In this document: positions 23,799-36,827 of the stretch, piece after piece
How the letters are laid out: each line of letters begins with the position of its first letter
Position numbering within the stretch: position 1 is the stretch's first letter
Source: Glebionis coronaria
Taxonomy: Eukaryota > Streptophyta > Magnoliopsida > Asterales > Asteraceae
Assembly (NCBI GenBank): GCA_025667525.1
Contig: CM046879.1
Span: 364,392,639-364,456,638, forward strand
DNA length: 64,000 nt
Direction: 5' to 3'
Notes under the pieces: model-generated
The model's input: the letters and a program-made list of their open reading frames with translations, nothing else
What the model was told of the DNA's origin: nothing
The model's database searches: none
Made by a program: the position numbers and the translations under genes

Positions 23799-24612
23799 CT
23801 TCCGTCGGTGAATTTCTCATTTCAACCAATCGCAAATTCTTGTTGATTTCTCGTCCTCGGGTCAGCTAAAATCTAACATCTTCAAATCTCAATATATCCT
23901 CAATAACACCTTCAGAATTTAATACACCATCAATAACACTTTTAGAATTTCAATAAAATTCTAACTCAATGATTACCAAATAAGAATACACAAATTAGTA
24001 CATCTAATTCTCAAATATTATCAGTATTTCCAAAATATAGGCTGTAATAGCAGCAACATTCCTTTCATATTAATTTTCCATTATCTAAATAATTCCTTTA
24101 TTCAATCTCCTTTATCAAAGTGAAAACATTTCATTACCACGGAAATACCAATTCCTATACCACACTCCTTGTTATTCCTTCAGCAGCTCGACCTCCAGCT
24201 AGTCCGTACTTACATCAAGTAAATAGATAATTACTTAAGTGGTATAAAATATATGTGATCTACACATCATACTTCCTCCTGTTTATCCGATTTATAGTAA
24301 CTGCTTGAATACCATATCTTCTTATCTTAGACTATTAAATTCCAAGTTTACCTTCTAGTGGAAATAAATTCCTATTCCTTATTATCATTCGCAACAATAC
24401 TGTTCCTTTATCCTTTTCTGCCACACTTAATTTCGAATCAGGATCAATCTTTAAATTACTATCTCTTTTCGTCTAGTTGAACATTCCCAGTTAACTATTG
24501 ATATATTAAACATCCATCAGTTACTCAAACGTATTCATATAGTTGCACCTTTCCAATCACCATTAATATCCGTATGACACTCTTCACCGCATCTCTCCTC
24601 ATTCCTAAGAAT

Positions 24613-24813
24613 TCAACACACATGCATCCTTTTAAAATATTGCAGAATAACAGCAACATCTCTAACTGGAACAACAACATCTTCAATCTCAGCAGCATCT
24701 TCAGTTACAGCAGCATCTTCAGTTTCAGCAGCATCTTCAACTAAAACAGCAGGATTTTCAATCTCAGCAGCATCTCGTCTCCTCAACACTATCAGCTTCA
24801 AACAATCTAACAA
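24613..24813 (-). repeat. short tandem coding-like repeat (GCAGCATCTTCAGTT type) in X
   Basis: About five imperfect 24-bp units at 24650-24780. The minus strand reads DAAETEDAAVTEDAAEIED, an Ala/Glu/Asp-rich stretch. It may be the eroded N-terminus of a gag, since chromovirus gags often start with Ala/Glu-rich sequence; this is a guess. Confidence 0.5.
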
Positions 24814-25300
24814 CTATTCCCACAATCATATAATCTACCCTAATGGTTGGCAACCTTTGGAGACATATTTCAAGATACTCAGTCACACACAGGAATCCCT
24901 GCTAATGACAGAAACATATCTCACTCAACTCTTTCCATGTGATAACAGTAGAAAGAAACTTAATAAGTATACACATCGAGATAGAAAGAATATGATCTTT
25001 TTATCAAGATATAACATGAATACTTCATACGCCAACAACACAATACTACCTAAATTACACAATCATCTCAAAAGAGAGAAGATAACAAAGACACATCAAA
25101 ATACTAAAGGGTAATAGTAGATATCATCCATAAATCCGAGAAAATCGCAACAAAACCTTGTCACTAATGTCACTTACCCTTATCATCCTAAACAACAGCA
25201 ACAATAATAATCCATCACAATACTACCTCACATCATCTAGATAAACCAAATACAACACAACAATACATAAACTGAAATACAACAACAATTCCTCACTACA

Positions 25301-25813
25301 TCACTCCATAGGATGTGGTCCATCACTTTCTCCAACTTGGCTCGTTCCTGCTTCATCTTCATCTGGTCCTAACTTGCAACACCTCCCTTTTGGATCTAAA
25401 CACGGTGGATTCCTAAATCCATACCTCAAAATCCCTCGTTGACACGGCGGATCTATCATATAATGAGAATTAGCATATACCTCACTATCCTGAAACTTCC
25501 AATGTGGCTCAAGATACGGCCCAAGATGATCTACATATTCACTTAACCTGCGAAGTCTATCTATCTCTTTCTGATACTTCTCAAAATCAGTCTTATAACT
25601 TCTCACTTCAGTTCTAACCTCAGTTCTTCCAACCTCACTCTCAGTCATATAATTATCACTATCAGATTCTACAACATTTTTCTTATCATTCATATCATCC
25701 TCGTAATCTAACCATCCACCTGAAATATTATGATCACCTACATACTGATTCTGCAAACTCTATTGACCTACAACAAATCCCCCATTCTTGACGTAATATG
25801 GTATCTCAGACAT
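25301..25813 (-). pseudogene. unidentified ORF in X with one stop
   Basis: From ATG at 25813 (MSEIPYYVKNGGFVVGQ) there is a TAG 18 codons in, then an open frame to 25301: acidic (DYEDDMNDKKN, ESDSDNY), a TEVRTEVRSY repeat, a charged helix-like EKYQKEIDRLRRLSEY, and a C-terminal part with DPPCQRG and KGRCCKLGPDEDEAG. I do not recognise the family. It lies between the primer site and the eroded gag-pol, so it may be an extra 5' ORF or a gag fragment. Confidence 0.45.
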
Positions 25814-25929
25814 TTTCTGAAATCACAGAAAATTCAGTCGTACATAAGGTCATTATTTAAAAATATATATGCAATGCACAATCATGCAAATGCAAATGAA
25901 TTACGTATGCAAAATAGATATATGTATGT

Positions 25930-25951
25930 GATGCAATGCAATGCAATGCAA
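25930..25951. repeat. ATGCA pentanucleotide microsatellite
   Basis: Four to five ATGCA units in tandem, in the non-coding leader of X. Confidence 0.8.
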
Positions 25952-26245
25952 TACAAATGATAATTATACAATATTCATAAAGATGTAATTATGATGAAAT
26001 TATGATGAAAGCACTACACGTCCTTTCATTAATACCAATACCTCATCGCAATATTTACTTAATAAATACTCAAGAATTCACAACAATTATAAGGGATACA
26101 TATATAATAACAAAGCATAACAAAAATAAATAATCTTACTGGAGCCTTGCAGAGAAGTTGCGTTGCTTTTATAAAATACTTTCGACACCAAAGTTATAGT
26201 TTAGGACATTTTTCAAAAATCGACCTAATTCGCTATAACTAAAAA

Positions 26246-26258
26246 GCTCTGGTTACCA
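26246..26258 (-). other. primer-binding site of X (iMet-like)
   Basis: Minus strand TGGTAACCAGAGC, next to the 5' LTR start at 26262. It differs from the canonical TGGTATCAGAGC by a small insertion/substitution, so primer identity is tentative. Confidence 0.6.
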
Positions 26259-26261
26259 ATC

Positions 26262-28529
26262 TTAAACACCCCCAATTTACATTGTGCAGCGGAAAATACA
26301 CAATTGGGTGTTATTCACAAACTTCATTTCACAACTCTTTAAATGACCAAAAAACAGTATATTTAGGAATAAATATGGAAATAATTTAAATCAATGTCTA
26401 AAACCTTCAATACCATGTAAAATCAGTTTAAAATATATCAGAGTAGCGTACAGGTTTCCCTAGGATCTTAATCAAAACAACAAACCTTTTACCAAAATAC
26501 TTGACCATTTTCTGTATGTTTATGACAATAGGGAAAGAAATCTGTTTTAGACCAAATTACTACGAAAGCAATCCCGCAATCCTTCTCCAGCAAGCTCCGC
26601 AATTCAACAACTTTAAGTACCTGAAGTACATGCTTAAAATCATCAACACAAAGGTTGAGCAAGTCTATAGGTTTAACAAAACTTAATTGAACACATCGTA
26701 AAAATCATTCACAATTGTTTAATAGAATTGTGGCCATACAATATATTAATCAGGTATATCATATTATAGCAGTAGCTATTGAATTGTATTAAGCTCATGA
26801 CACTGATCCCTTAACTTAGTCACCCACGCCAAATACCAGCATGACTAGAAAAATTACCAGTGCCCCTACTAGGGTATTAATTGCAAGAATACCAATTCTC
26901 ATTCACGTAAAATTATCCTTCCCAGCGGGTTACTCAGTGTAAAGCCCTGGTCTCAGATAGGGTTGTCAGCCCAATAGTACTATTATTAGAATAAGCGGCT
27001 ATTCCCAACTCGCAACATCAAGTCAGAAGATAGTTAACGGCTCATGAATTTAGGGTCTTTTGCAATTAGGTACTTATACAATTCATTTCATCAAATGCAA
27101 CAAAGGCAACATCGGGTCCAACAATTACTCATGACATGTGTTCATTTTACTTCAAATAGCATGTATCCCCCTCGCGGGTTTTAAAATCATTAAAACAAGT
27201 AGAAAGCGAGGCTATAGACTCACCTGAAGTAATAGCAGTAGTAAGACGATCTTCGACGATAGTTGATGCCCGGTAAACACAAAAACCGCAACCTATCAAA
27301 TAAGGCGCGTTCATCAATAATAACTCGAGTAAAATCCATACTTAGTAATATCAAACTCAAAATCATAAAATCACAACAAATCCAAAATAAAAATAATACA
27401 AGTGCCCTTTTACTCCATTCTATATATTTATTCTATTAGTTCACTCCTTCGATAAAAATCTGCCAGTACACACCAAATGTAAAAGCTCATTTACCCCACT
27501 TAAACACGTCAAATTTTTATGATACAAATCAGAAACTTCACTTACTATATATAGAAAGGCCTGTTAAAAACTCATCAAAAGATTTTACATTTAAAGTTCC
27601 CTGCCCGACACATCTTTGAACTACAAAAACCAGACAGTTTTACGTCAACAATTCATATAGTCTTTTAACACATTTATTTTTCTCCGTTTATGAAATCGAC
27701 ACTCAACTTTGAAAATAAACTCGACATCCTCATACTTGACATTCAAAATCAGTCCATGACATATTTAAAAATGCATTTTATAGTCCCCGAGATTCGATCC
27801 AAATATCGACAACAATTATATATTGTGACGATACTCATCTCCCGGTATACGAAATAATCAAACTAACGTAAGTTTTCGCTCGTTTGGAGCTAGAAGTCCT
27901 ACCTTATACCAAAACGAAGCTAAAAACATCCTCTACAGCAATATCTAATTAGTTAATCTCAAACTAAAACTCATATTTTCAGAAAATTAACTTTAATAAT
28001 TTGTTTAAAAATATATATTTAAATATCCTTCAAAATTAATTTTTCACCACATTTTAACCCTATTTTTACCACTATAATCTTTCAATCATAACACACTAAA
28101 TCATACTAGATGATTAATTCATAAAAACCCAACTCAAAAATATAAACATGCAATCATCAAAACTAATGTATAAACACATAAACACCTACATACAACAACA
28201 ATTTAAGATCAAATCACAAGATTTTCATCCAAAAAGGGTTTTTCAAAAATGTCAATGCATGTGTAAGATTTTCATACCAATGGATAGAGATTGATGAAAC
28301 TAAGATGGGTCTTTGATTGCTTTTAAGAGATTCAAGCTTAAAATTAAAATTTTTGAGGTGTTTGTATGGTGAGGGTGGACGGGAAGAAAGGGAGGAGGGA
28401 AGAGAGAGAGAGAAACATTTTGGTGGAATGTGTTTGTGTGTTATTTTGTGTGTTTATTTTCCTTTTATATGGAAAAAGTTTAGGGTAGTTTTTGCGAATT
28501 GTGATTCTTTTGGACCAAAGTGCAAATAC
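26262..28529 (-). repeat. 5' LTR of X, left segment
   Basis: Begins TTAAACACCCCCAAT; matches 9101-10447 and the following part of 19349-20661 with scattered differences. GTGCAGCGGAA at 26284-26294 is the counterpart of the D-arm match at 9123. The AATAC at 28525-28529 is the Copia A target duplication. No gene. Confidence 0.88.
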
Positions 28530-29054
28530 TGTTGGGAATAAATTAAGGCCAGATCACTTGAGCGCTGACAAGAACAAAACAAGCATTGACATGAACAAAG
28601 CAAGCGCTGACAGCTCAAGCGTTGACAAGTTAAAGTCAAGCGTTGACAGATTGAAGACAAGCACTGATGGAAGATATAAGCTACACGTTTATTATATTCT
28701 AGAATACTTCTAGTAAGGATAGAAACGACAATGTATTTTCTATGTTTATCTTTACCTAGAATAGTTGATACGTAGCTTATTGTACAAGGCTTCTTAGTCT
28801 ATAAAAGAAGGCCTTTAGGTTAATGTTTAATATCAAGTTTTATATAAGTTTTCATTCGTAAACATCTTTCATTGTAAGCAAGTTCGACATTCATAATCAA
28901 AGTGAAAGTTTTGTTTACATCTTGTGTTCTTGTTTAAGTGTTAAATTCCGCATAACACTTAGATTCACAAAGCATATACAAAGGTTTCTCTACGTGCTAT
29001 ACTTGATCTAATCTCGTATACACAAAGCTAATCGATCTAAGTTTGGGATCAACA
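28530..29054 (+). repeat. 5' LTR of Copia A
   Basis: TGTTGGGAATAA...GGGATCAACA. The motif copies start at 28562, 28583, 28604, 28619, 28640 and 28661 (steps 21, 21, 15, 21, 21) near the U3 start. TATA box CTATAAAAG at 28799-28807. Confidence 0.95.
28799..28807 (+). promoter_or_regulatory. TATA box in the Copia A 5' LTR
   Basis: TCTATAAAAGAAGG context about 250 bases before the LTR end; the same box is in the 3' LTR near 40221. Confidence 0.7.
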
Positions 29055-29056
29055 AG

Positions 29057-29068
29057 TGGTATCAGAGC
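29057..29068 (+). other. primer-binding site of Copia A (tRNA-iMet)
   Basis: TGGTATCAGAGC, the canonical complement of the initiator tRNA-Met 3' end, two bases after the LTR. Confidence 0.95.
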
Positions 29069-29172
29069 TTGTTGAGGAACTTTTGATCTTTGAAGAACAC
29101 CAGAACGATACACGAACACCAAAACCCTAATTTTCTCAGAAACCCTAAAAACACCAAAATCCTAACAACATC

Positions 29173-32004
29173 ATGTCTGAAGCAATAACCACCTGAAATT
29201 CACCCTTACCAAACATCAGGATTCCCATGCTTGATGCAACCAACTTTGACTTATGGAAGTTCAACTTTGAACAATATCTGGGGATCTATGATTACACACT
29301 CTGGGAGATTATTGAATATGGAAACTCATTCAATAAGGCTCAAAAGATTCTTGATGCCATTACTCAAAGATCAGCTGTTGAAGGATGCCCTGATGAAGAT
29401 AAGAAAGAAAAACCTGGAGATGGTAGAGCTGTAGGTGCTGAAGATATTGCAAAGAAAAGGGTTGACATGAAAGCCCTAAATATTCTGAAAGTCTCGTTGG
29501 GACAAGAAAACCAGCACAAATATAGAGGCTATGAATCTGCTAAGGATCTTTGGGAAGCACTTGAAGTTGCATATGGTGGCAATGCAGACACTAAGGAAGA
29601 AAAGAAAAAGCAACTTCTGCATGACTATGATGTCTTCAAAGCTCAACCCAATGAGAAACTGAGTAGTGTGAGAAGCAGATTGCTTGACATCACAAGCAAG
29701 TTGTCCTTCATGAGGACACAAGTTGGTGATGTTGACACCAATGCTACCTTTCTTAAAAGTCTTGGTGAGGCATGGAAAATTGAGGCAAGATCTATTCTTG
29801 CCAATAATACTTACAAGAGCTCCTCGTTTGATGACATCTACAACAAACTAAGACTATTGGAAGATGAAACTATTTCAGCACATGGAAGCAAACCTAGCAC
29901 CAGCAACATGGCCTTCTTCTCTCATAGTGAAGGTCAATTCAATCAGAAGGACTCTTTTATGCATCCAGTTACTGGATCATCATTTGTCAGCGCTGGAACA
30001 AGTCCTATCAACGTCTCCTTTTCAGACGCTGACACATTCATGAATGACTCCCCAAGAGTTAAACCTGCTGGTTTGGATTTGGATACTGTGTGTGCTTACA
30101 TTGCTTCTTTGCCCAATGGTTCAGTGATTACATATGAGGACCTTGAGCAGATAAGTGATGAGCACTTGCAAGAGATGGACATCAAGTGGAACATGGCTCT
30201 TGCTAGTATAAGAGCAAATAGGTGGAATAGAAGGTTCAAGAAGAAGATGACCTTCAATGCTAAAGACACAGCTGGATTTGATAAATCCAAAGTTGAATGC
30301 TACAATTGTCATCGTATGGGGCACTTCATGAGGGAATGCAGATCTCCTAGAAGATCTGATGCTGGTAAACCCTCAAGTCAGGTTGTTAAAGCTCAAGATT
30401 CCAAAGCCATGGTTGCAGTTCAAGGAATTGATGGTACTGGATGGGATTGGAGCTATCTGGCTAAGAATGCTGAAGAGGACAAAGCTTTGGTTGCTGACAT
30501 TGAAGAAGAAGAGCATGTTGAATATGCTCTCATGGCACACTCCTCCTCTTCATCTGATAATGAGGTATATGATGATGCTTTTTGTAGTAAAGGTTGTAGG
30601 TTAAACACTGATAGACTTAATAAAGAGGTGTTAAAACTAAAAGATGATATGAGCACTGAAAGTTGTAAATTGTCCAATTACCAACTAGCTCTTACTGAAA
30701 CTGAGAAAACCGTTTCTGAATACAAGAAAATGGAATTTGATTTAAAAGATAAGATCAATATCTTAAAACATGAGCTAGAGGGTAGTATGGATATTAGAAA
30801 CATCATGACAAAGGTCAATAGAGACCTACAGGCTAAGTTAGATGAGGCCATTAAGAATAAAGATAATGTTGACCTCAAGATTTAAAGATTTGATAGAGCC
30901 ACCCAAACCCTAGGAGACTGTGTTGCTAAACAAAGGGATCCTAAGGACATGACTGGGATTGGGATGAATGATTACTCTCTGGTTCCACCACCAGCTGGTG
31001 ACTTCTATGGTGTCCTTAGAAAGGATTTGTCTTGGACTGGTATACCAGAATGCCAAGAAGAGGAATTCTCTTCTCCACCAAGAGTTGTCACTCCAGTTGA
31101 AGAGTATCAACAAAAACTGACTGACCTAAATGAGTGGAAGAAAGCTAACCCTACTTTATTTGTTAAGGGAGGTTTGCTATGTGAAAGTCCCAATGAATCA
31201 CCACCCATTAAGGTTACTCACCCAGTCACTGGTAAAGCTGTTGACCTAGGCTCAAACACTGCTAGAAGACCTACCATTAAATATGCAGAGATGTATAGGA
31301 ATAATAGGTCACCCAAGAGCCAAGTTAACAATCATGGAACAGGTTTCTTCTCTTCTAGACCTAAGAGTGTGTCTAAGAAAGCCTGTTATACTTGTGGTAT
31401 CTTTTCACATTTGGCATACAAGTGTGTCAACGCTCCCAAAGCCAGCGCTGATAGGAACAATTTCAGCGCTGATAGGAAGAAAGTCAACGTTGTTAGGAAG
31501 TCAAACGTTGTCAGACCCAAACCTTGTGTGCAGCAAAGTCCACAAGTGATTAGACCTGCCCCATTCTTCTCTAGAAGGTCTAACACTCATGGACAAAGAC
31601 CTTTTCAAAAGACAAACACCTGGTCAAATAGGCAATGGGTTCCTGTAGCAAACCCTAGGTTCAACGCTGACAAGGGTAATTTCAGCGTTGACAGGAAAAA
31701 ATCCAACGCTGACAGAAACGTGACCAGACCTAAATATTTGCAGCTACAAGGTAAGGGGTCTAAAGCTTCTTCAAGCTTAACATGGAGACCCAAGAAAGAT
31801 CAAAACCCTAATAATAATGGAATTTCAATGACTTGCAATAGATTTAATTACATTTCAAAGGTCATTACAAAACCAATTGGGGTTAACTGGGTATTTCATC
31901 CTAAAAAGGATGAGAATGGGGTTGTTGTGAGAACTAAGTCTGTTCTTATTGAACAACCAGATGAATCCAAGTCTTCTGAGACTTGGGTTCCCAAAGAAAA
32001 CTAA
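29173..32004 (+). pseudogene. gag of Copia A with two nonsense codons
   Basis: The ATG at 29173 (MSEAITT) is followed by TGA at 29194; the same frame resumes and a usable ATG lies at 29227. The gag core has ATNFDLWKFNFEQYL and AKDLWEALEVAYGG (UBN2-type gag). The first zinc knuckle is CYNCHRMGHFMREC (about 30297-30338). After a coiled-coil-like segment, TAA at 30883-30885 interrupts the frame, which stays open from 30949 to 32004. A second knuckle is CYTCGIFSHLAYKC (about 31384-31425). Ser/Asn-Ala/Val-Asp-Lys/Arg heptads follow at 31430-31520 and 31664-31720, encoded by the 21-bp motif. The end overlaps pol by 22 bases in the -1 frame. Confidence 0.9.
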
Positions 32005-35000
32005 TTTGTTTTCTTTATGTGCAGGGCATTCAAAGACAGATCAATGACTATGGATATTGGGATAGTGGATGCTCAAGGCACATGACAAGGAAGGAAGACT
32101 ATCTGACGAACTTTACTCCTATTAAAGATGGTGATAAGGAATACTTTGGAGGTGGCTATGGCACCATTACAGGCAAAGGAACCCTTCTCACCAATAATCT
32201 ACGTTTTGAGAACGTCTTCCTGGTAAAAGAACTGGATTATAATCTGTTTAGTGTATCACAAGTTTCTGATAACAAAAATAAGGTTCTTTTCACTGATACT
32301 GAGTGTTTGGTGTTAAGCAAGGATTTTAAGATCCCTGATGAGAAGTATATTGAGTATAGGACACCTAGGCATAAGGACATATATAATGTGAATTTAAATG
32401 GGATTAAAGTGAATACAAATATGTCTTGTTTTTATGCTAAGGCCTCAGTAGATGAAAGTAATTTGTGGCACAGGAGACTAGGGCACATAAACTTTAAAAA
32501 TATAAATAGACTTGTGAGGCTTGGTTTAGTTGATGGTTTGCCTGAAAAGGCCTTCCATAATGACCACTCTTGTGTTGCATGTCTTAAAGGCAAGCAGCAC
32601 AAGGTCTCATTCAAGTCCAAGCAGGTGCATACTAGTTCCAGACCTCTTCATATGCTTCACATGGACCTCTTTGGTCCAACAAATATAGAAAGTTTGAATG
32701 GTAAGTCATATTGCTTTGTTGTCACTAATGACTTTTCTAGGTTTACTTGGACATTCTTTCTAGCTATGAAGAGTGATACCGCTGATGTTCTTATTGAATT
32801 TATCACTCAAATTGAGAAAAGGTCTGGCAATGAGGTTAAGATGCTTAGGAGTGATAATGGTGGAGAATTTAGGCAATTCAGTATTGCTAGAACCCCACAA
32901 CAAAATGGGGTTGCTGAAAGGAAAAATAGAACCCTAATTGAAGCAGCCAGAACAATGTTGGCTGATGCTCACTTTCCTATAGCCTTTTGGGCTGAGGCTG
33001 TTAATACAGCATGCTATGTGCAAAATAGAGCATTGGTTAACAAAATTCAGAACAAAACACCTTATGAGTTACTTTGGGGAAGAAAACCTAATATTGGTTT
33101 TCTCAGACCTTTTGGTTGTCATGTAGTAGTTTTAGATACTAGTGATGCCTTAGGTAAATTTAGTGCAAAAGGTGATGAAGGTTACTTCATGGGGTATTCA
33201 GTGCAGAGCAAGGGTTATAGGGTTTATCTTAAAGAGGACAAACGTATTGTTGAAAGAGTTCATGTTAGGTTCTTAGAAAATAAACCTAGTGATCCTGAAA
33301 GTGGTCCTAATTGGTTGTTTGATTTGGAACCCTTATCTAGAACTTTAAATTATATGCCTGTCACTAATCCGGACATTGTGAAGGTAACTTCAAATGTTGT
33401 GGAGGAACAAGTTGTTAATGTTTCAGGTACACAGGTTAATGAGAGGGTTGGATCACAAGCAGAAAAGGCATCTCCTACATTTGAATATGTCACAATTCCT
33501 ATTTGGACAGATGCTTTTGCTGCTGCTGCTGCTGCTGGACAAGATAATGGTGGTCTCCAAATACCACCAGATACAAACATGCATGGTTCTTCAGGCGCTG
33601 ACAAAGGCAAATCTAGCGCTGACAAGACCAATTCAGACGTTGATGGCTCAGACGTTGACAACAACAGTTCAAGCGTTGTCAGCCCAAGCGCTGACAAACA
33701 AGGTTCAGACGTTGACAACACCTTTGCACATCTTTTCTCTTCCACTTTTGAACAAGGAGGACCTTCCAATGTTTATGAAGAGATTCCTGTTGATCAAAGA
33801 GAGTCTGATGAAGAATATATTGGCAACATGGAGCGTGAAGTTGAGGACACCAGACTTTTTGAAGGAGGAGTTCTCACTTCCACAATGAAGAATCACCCCA
33901 CATCTCAGATCATTGGTGATATTATGACTCCAGTTCAGACCAGAAGATCTCACCAAGGTCTTGGTGGGTTTATTGCCAATATACACAAGAAGGTTGATAC
34001 CCCTCTTGTGCAAGCATGTTTGTTTGCATGTTTTCTGTCACAAGAAGAACCCAAGAAGATATTTGATGCTCTCAAAGAACCAAGTTGGGTGGAAGCAATG
34101 CAGGATGAGCTTCACCAATTTGCAATTCAGGATGTTTGGGAGCTGGTTGATTGTCCTAGATATATCAGACCTATAGGGACAAGATGGGTTCTCAGGAACA
34201 AAAGAGATGAAGGAGGTATTGTGGTCAGAAACAAGGCAAGGTTAGTGGCGCAAGGTTATACACAAGAGGAGTGGATAGACTATGAGGAGGTCTTTGCACC
34301 AGTTGCAAGGATTGAAGCTATTAGGATTTTTCTAGCCTATGCATCTTGCATGGGCTTCACAGTCTATCAAATGGATGTCAAAAGTACATTCTTTTATGGC
34401 ATCATTGTTGAGGAAGTTTATGTCATGCAACCTCCTGGTTTTGAGGATCCAGAGCATCCAGATAAAGTGTATAGAGTCAAAAAGGCTATGTATGGCCTTC
34501 ATCAAGCCCCTAGAGCATTGTATGGTACCTTGTCTACATATTTAGTGGACAATGGATTCAAGAGGGGCACCATAGATCAGACACTATTTACAAAGAAGAA
34601 AGGCAAAGATGTGTTGCTTGTGCAGGTCTATGTTGATGATATCATTTTTGGGTCTACTGATCCAAAGATGAGTGAGAATTTCTCCAAGCTTATGACAGAC
34701 AAATTCAAGATGAGTGCTATGGGGGAGATGAACTTCTTTCTTGGTTTACAAGTTCAACAGAAAGAAGATGGTATCTTCATCTCCCAGGACAAATATGTTG
34801 CTGAAATCTTGAAGAAGTTTGGCTTTTCTCCACATGAAAAGAGGGCTACTACTCCTATGGATAGAGAACACCCTTGGGGAAAGATTGGAGATGGGAAAGA
34901 TGTTGATGTCAGGCATTATAGATCCATGATTGGATCCTTGATGTATCTTACTGCTTCCAGACCTGATATTATGTTTGCTGTGTGTGCTTGTGCACGTCAT

Positions 35001-35576
35001 CAAGTGACTCCCAAAGAATGTCACCTTTATGCTGTGAAGAGGATCTTTAGGTACCTAAGATGTTTCCCTAGTCTTGGTTTGTGGTACCCAAAGGATTCAC
35101 CATTGGAGCTGATTGCATATTCAGATAGTGATTATGGAGGTGATAAGTTTGATAGGAAATCCACAACTGGTGGATGTCAGTTTCTTGGGAGCAGATTAAT
35201 ATCTTGGCAATGCAAGAAACAAACAGTGGTGGCTAATTCTACAACTGAAGCAGAGTATGTGGCTGCAGCAGCATGTTGTGGTCAGGTGTTGTGGATTCAG
35301 AACCAGCTGTTGGATTATGGGTATAATTTTATGCATACTAAGATATTTGTTGATAATAATAGTACTTTATGCATCATTAAGAATCATGTACATCATTCTA
35401 AAACTAAACACATAGAAATTAGACACCATTTTATAAGAGATTGCTTTGAGAAAGGTTTAATACAACCAGATAGGATTGACACTGAGGAAAATGTGTCAGA
35501 TTTATTAACTAAACCTTTTGATACTGGAAGATTTCAATACTTGGTAACAAGTATTGGAATGGTTAATCTCACTTAA
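31983..35576 (+). CDS. Copia A pol polyprotein (protease, integrase, RT, RNase H), integrase core shortened
   Basis: 1197 codons, open throughout. Protease WDSGCSRHM (residues 26-34). GAG-pre-integrase with [10 protein letters not shown] and [10 protein letters not shown] (about 160-205). Integrase: [14 protein letters not shown] and [11 protein letters not shown] supply D, D and E, but only 20 residues lie between the second Asp and Glu instead of the usual 35, so 15 residues are missing from the catalytic core. A variable linker (about 520-620) carries an Ala run and motif-encoded ADK/DVD repeats. [32 protein letters not shown] (about 882). RNase [25 protein letters not shown]. Translation probably depends on a -1 shift from gag. 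Integration activity is doubtful. Confidence 0.93.
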   Translation: MGSQRKLICFLYVQGIQRQINDYGYWDSGCSRHMTRKEDYLTNFTPIKDGDKEYFGGGYGTITGKGTLLTNNLRFENVFLVKELDYNLFSVSQVSDNKNKVLFTDTECLVLSKDFKIPDEKYIEYRTPRHKDIYNVNLNGIKVNTNMSCFYAKASVDESNLWHRRLGHINFKNINRLVRLGLVDGLPEKAFHNDHSCVACLKGKQHKVSFKSKQVHTSSRPLHMLHMDLFGPTNIESLNGKSYCFVVTNDFSRFTWTFFLAMKSDTADVLIEFITQIEKRSGNEVKMLRSDNGGEFRQFSIARTPQQNGVAERKNRTLIEAARTMLADAHFPIAFWAEAVNTACYVQNRALVNKIQNKTPYELLWGRKPNIGFLRPFGCHVVVLDTSDALGKFSAKGDEGYFMGYSVQSKGYRVYLKEDKRIVERVHVRFLENKPSDPESGPNWLFDLEPLSRTLNYMPVTNPDIVKVTSNVVEEQVVNVSGTQVNERVGSQAEKASPTFEYVTIPIWTDAFAAAAAAGQDNGGLQIPPDTNMHGSSGADKGKSSADKTNSDVDGSDVDNNSSSVVSPSADKQGSDVDNTFAHLFSSTFEQGGPSNVYEEIPVDQRESDEEYIGNMEREVEDTRLFEGGVLTSTMKNHPTSQIIGDIMTPVQTRRSHQGLGGFIANIHKKVDTPLVQACLFACFLSQEEPKKIFDALKEPSWVEAMQDELHQFAIQDVWELVDCPRYIRPIGTRWVLRNKRDEGGIVVRNKARLVAQGYTQEEWIDYEEVFAPVARIEAIRIFLAYASCMGFTVYQMDVKSTFFYGIIVEEVYVMQPPGFEDPEHPDKVYRVKKAMYGLHQAPRALYGTLSTYLVDNGFKRGTIDQTLFTKKKGKDVLLVQVYVDDIIFGSTDPKMSENFSKLMTDKFKMSAMGEMNFFLGLQVQQKEDGIFISQDKYVAEILKKFGFSPHEKRATTPMDREHPWGKIGDGKDVDVRHYRSMIGSLMYLTASRPDIMFAVCACARHQVTPKECHLYAVKRIFRYLRCFPSLGLWYPKDSPLELIAYSDSDYGGDKFDRKSTTGGCQFLGSRLISWQCKKQTVVANSTTEAEYVAAAACCGQVLWIQNQLLDYGYNFMHTKIFVDNNSTLCIIKNHVHHSKTKHIEIRHHFIRDCFEKGLIQPDRIDTEENVSDLLTKPFDTGRFQYLVTSIGMVNLT

Positions 35577-36827
35577 TATGTGTTTTGGATTCTTTTTGTA
35601 AAAGTATGTACAGGATGATGCATTATTATTATTGGTCTTATTGATGATTTAGATTTTCCACTATATTTTTCTAACACTGACAAAGGTTGTTTGAACACTG
35701 ATAAGTGTTTTTGCAACGTTGTCAGCAATATAATTGTCTAACGCTGACAAAGCTTCCTTCAATGCTGTTATGTGTTATCGGGGCGTTGTCAGCAACAATG
35801 TTAGTTTTGTGGTTTTCAATCTAAATGTGCAGATGGTGTTAGCAGTATACCATTGGATACAGAGTTGCTTATGGATCAAAGGAGAAGCATTTGGACAAGT
35901 TTTTATTTATGGATGATGGTTGGAATGTTTCATTCCTATCTTGACATAAATTTTTTATGTTCATGCATGATTTTAGCAAACTTTTTGTATCATAGTTTAA
36001 GGGGAGGTTTTAGGAACCTTTAGGATTTTTGGGTATCCATATGATACTCTTATCACAATTCTAGATTGTGTCCACAGGTGAGTATGGGTTAGTTCCACTA
36101 AACCATGAGGCACTGTAGCATGCATAGTATATCAACTTTGCATGCAGCCAAGACATTTTTGGCCTAGAACTGGTTGTGGTCTGTTGGGAGTCTTGGGAAT
36201 GATTTTGATATGGGATTTACCTGGGAGTAACAAGGATTTTATAAGGTAACTTTGTTGTTAAGAGTTTTGGTTAGCAAGGGACACTAGAGGACTGTTATGT
36301 CTATCTTGCTTATGCAAGTGTGCATAACTGGACAGTGCTTGCCGCTCTATAATAATTATCAGCTTTTGGTTATCCTCTCTAGGATAAATTACTTGTTAAG
36401 GTCATTTTTCACTTTTTAAAACAATTTTATTTTTGGACGCTGACAAGATTTTTCCAAGCGTTGTTGTGACCAAATTGGACGCTGACATGGCTTTAGGCGA
36501 ACGTTGACAAGATTATAGCCGTTGGGCGTTGATGGGTTATTTTTGACCGTTGACACTCAATGGGACCTACCCAGTTGTTACTTTTTGACATATTTTCAAG
36601 CCGTAATTTTAGGAGTTGTTACTTTCATTAAATGCATGAGATAACTTATAACTTTTTCAATATTTTCATGATTAGTTTTTGAAAATCTTTGCCTATTTTT
36701 GGGCCACATGCATTTTTTATCTCCTATAAATTTGGCTCCTATTTTAAACAGGGTATCTATAATTCTTGTCTAACACTTTTCTCTTATCAACTTCATCTTC
36801 TACACTTCAAATTAACAGCTTTCATCA
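35577..36827 (+). other. non-coding spacer of Copia A between pol and the third ORF
   Basis: No open frame of note. Two motif clusters: 35674, 35695, 35716, 35741, 35762, 35783 (steps 21, 21, 25, 21, 21) and 36437, 36458, 36479, 36501, 36526, 36547 (steps 21, 21, 22, 25, 21). It may hold the promoter or splice acceptor for the third ORF; CTATAAATTTGGC at about 36724 is a possible TATA box about 100 bases upstream of the ATG. Confidence 0.7.

Noticed and set aside
24613..24813. Antifreeze-like or structural Ala-rich protein
   Set aside because: A short tandem repeat in a decayed element; composition alone does not support a host gene.
33394..33888. Plus-strand 164-codon frame rich in Leu/Thr/Gln
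   Set aside because: Overlaps the Copia A pol linker in another frame; its repeats are a by-product of the 21-bp motif.
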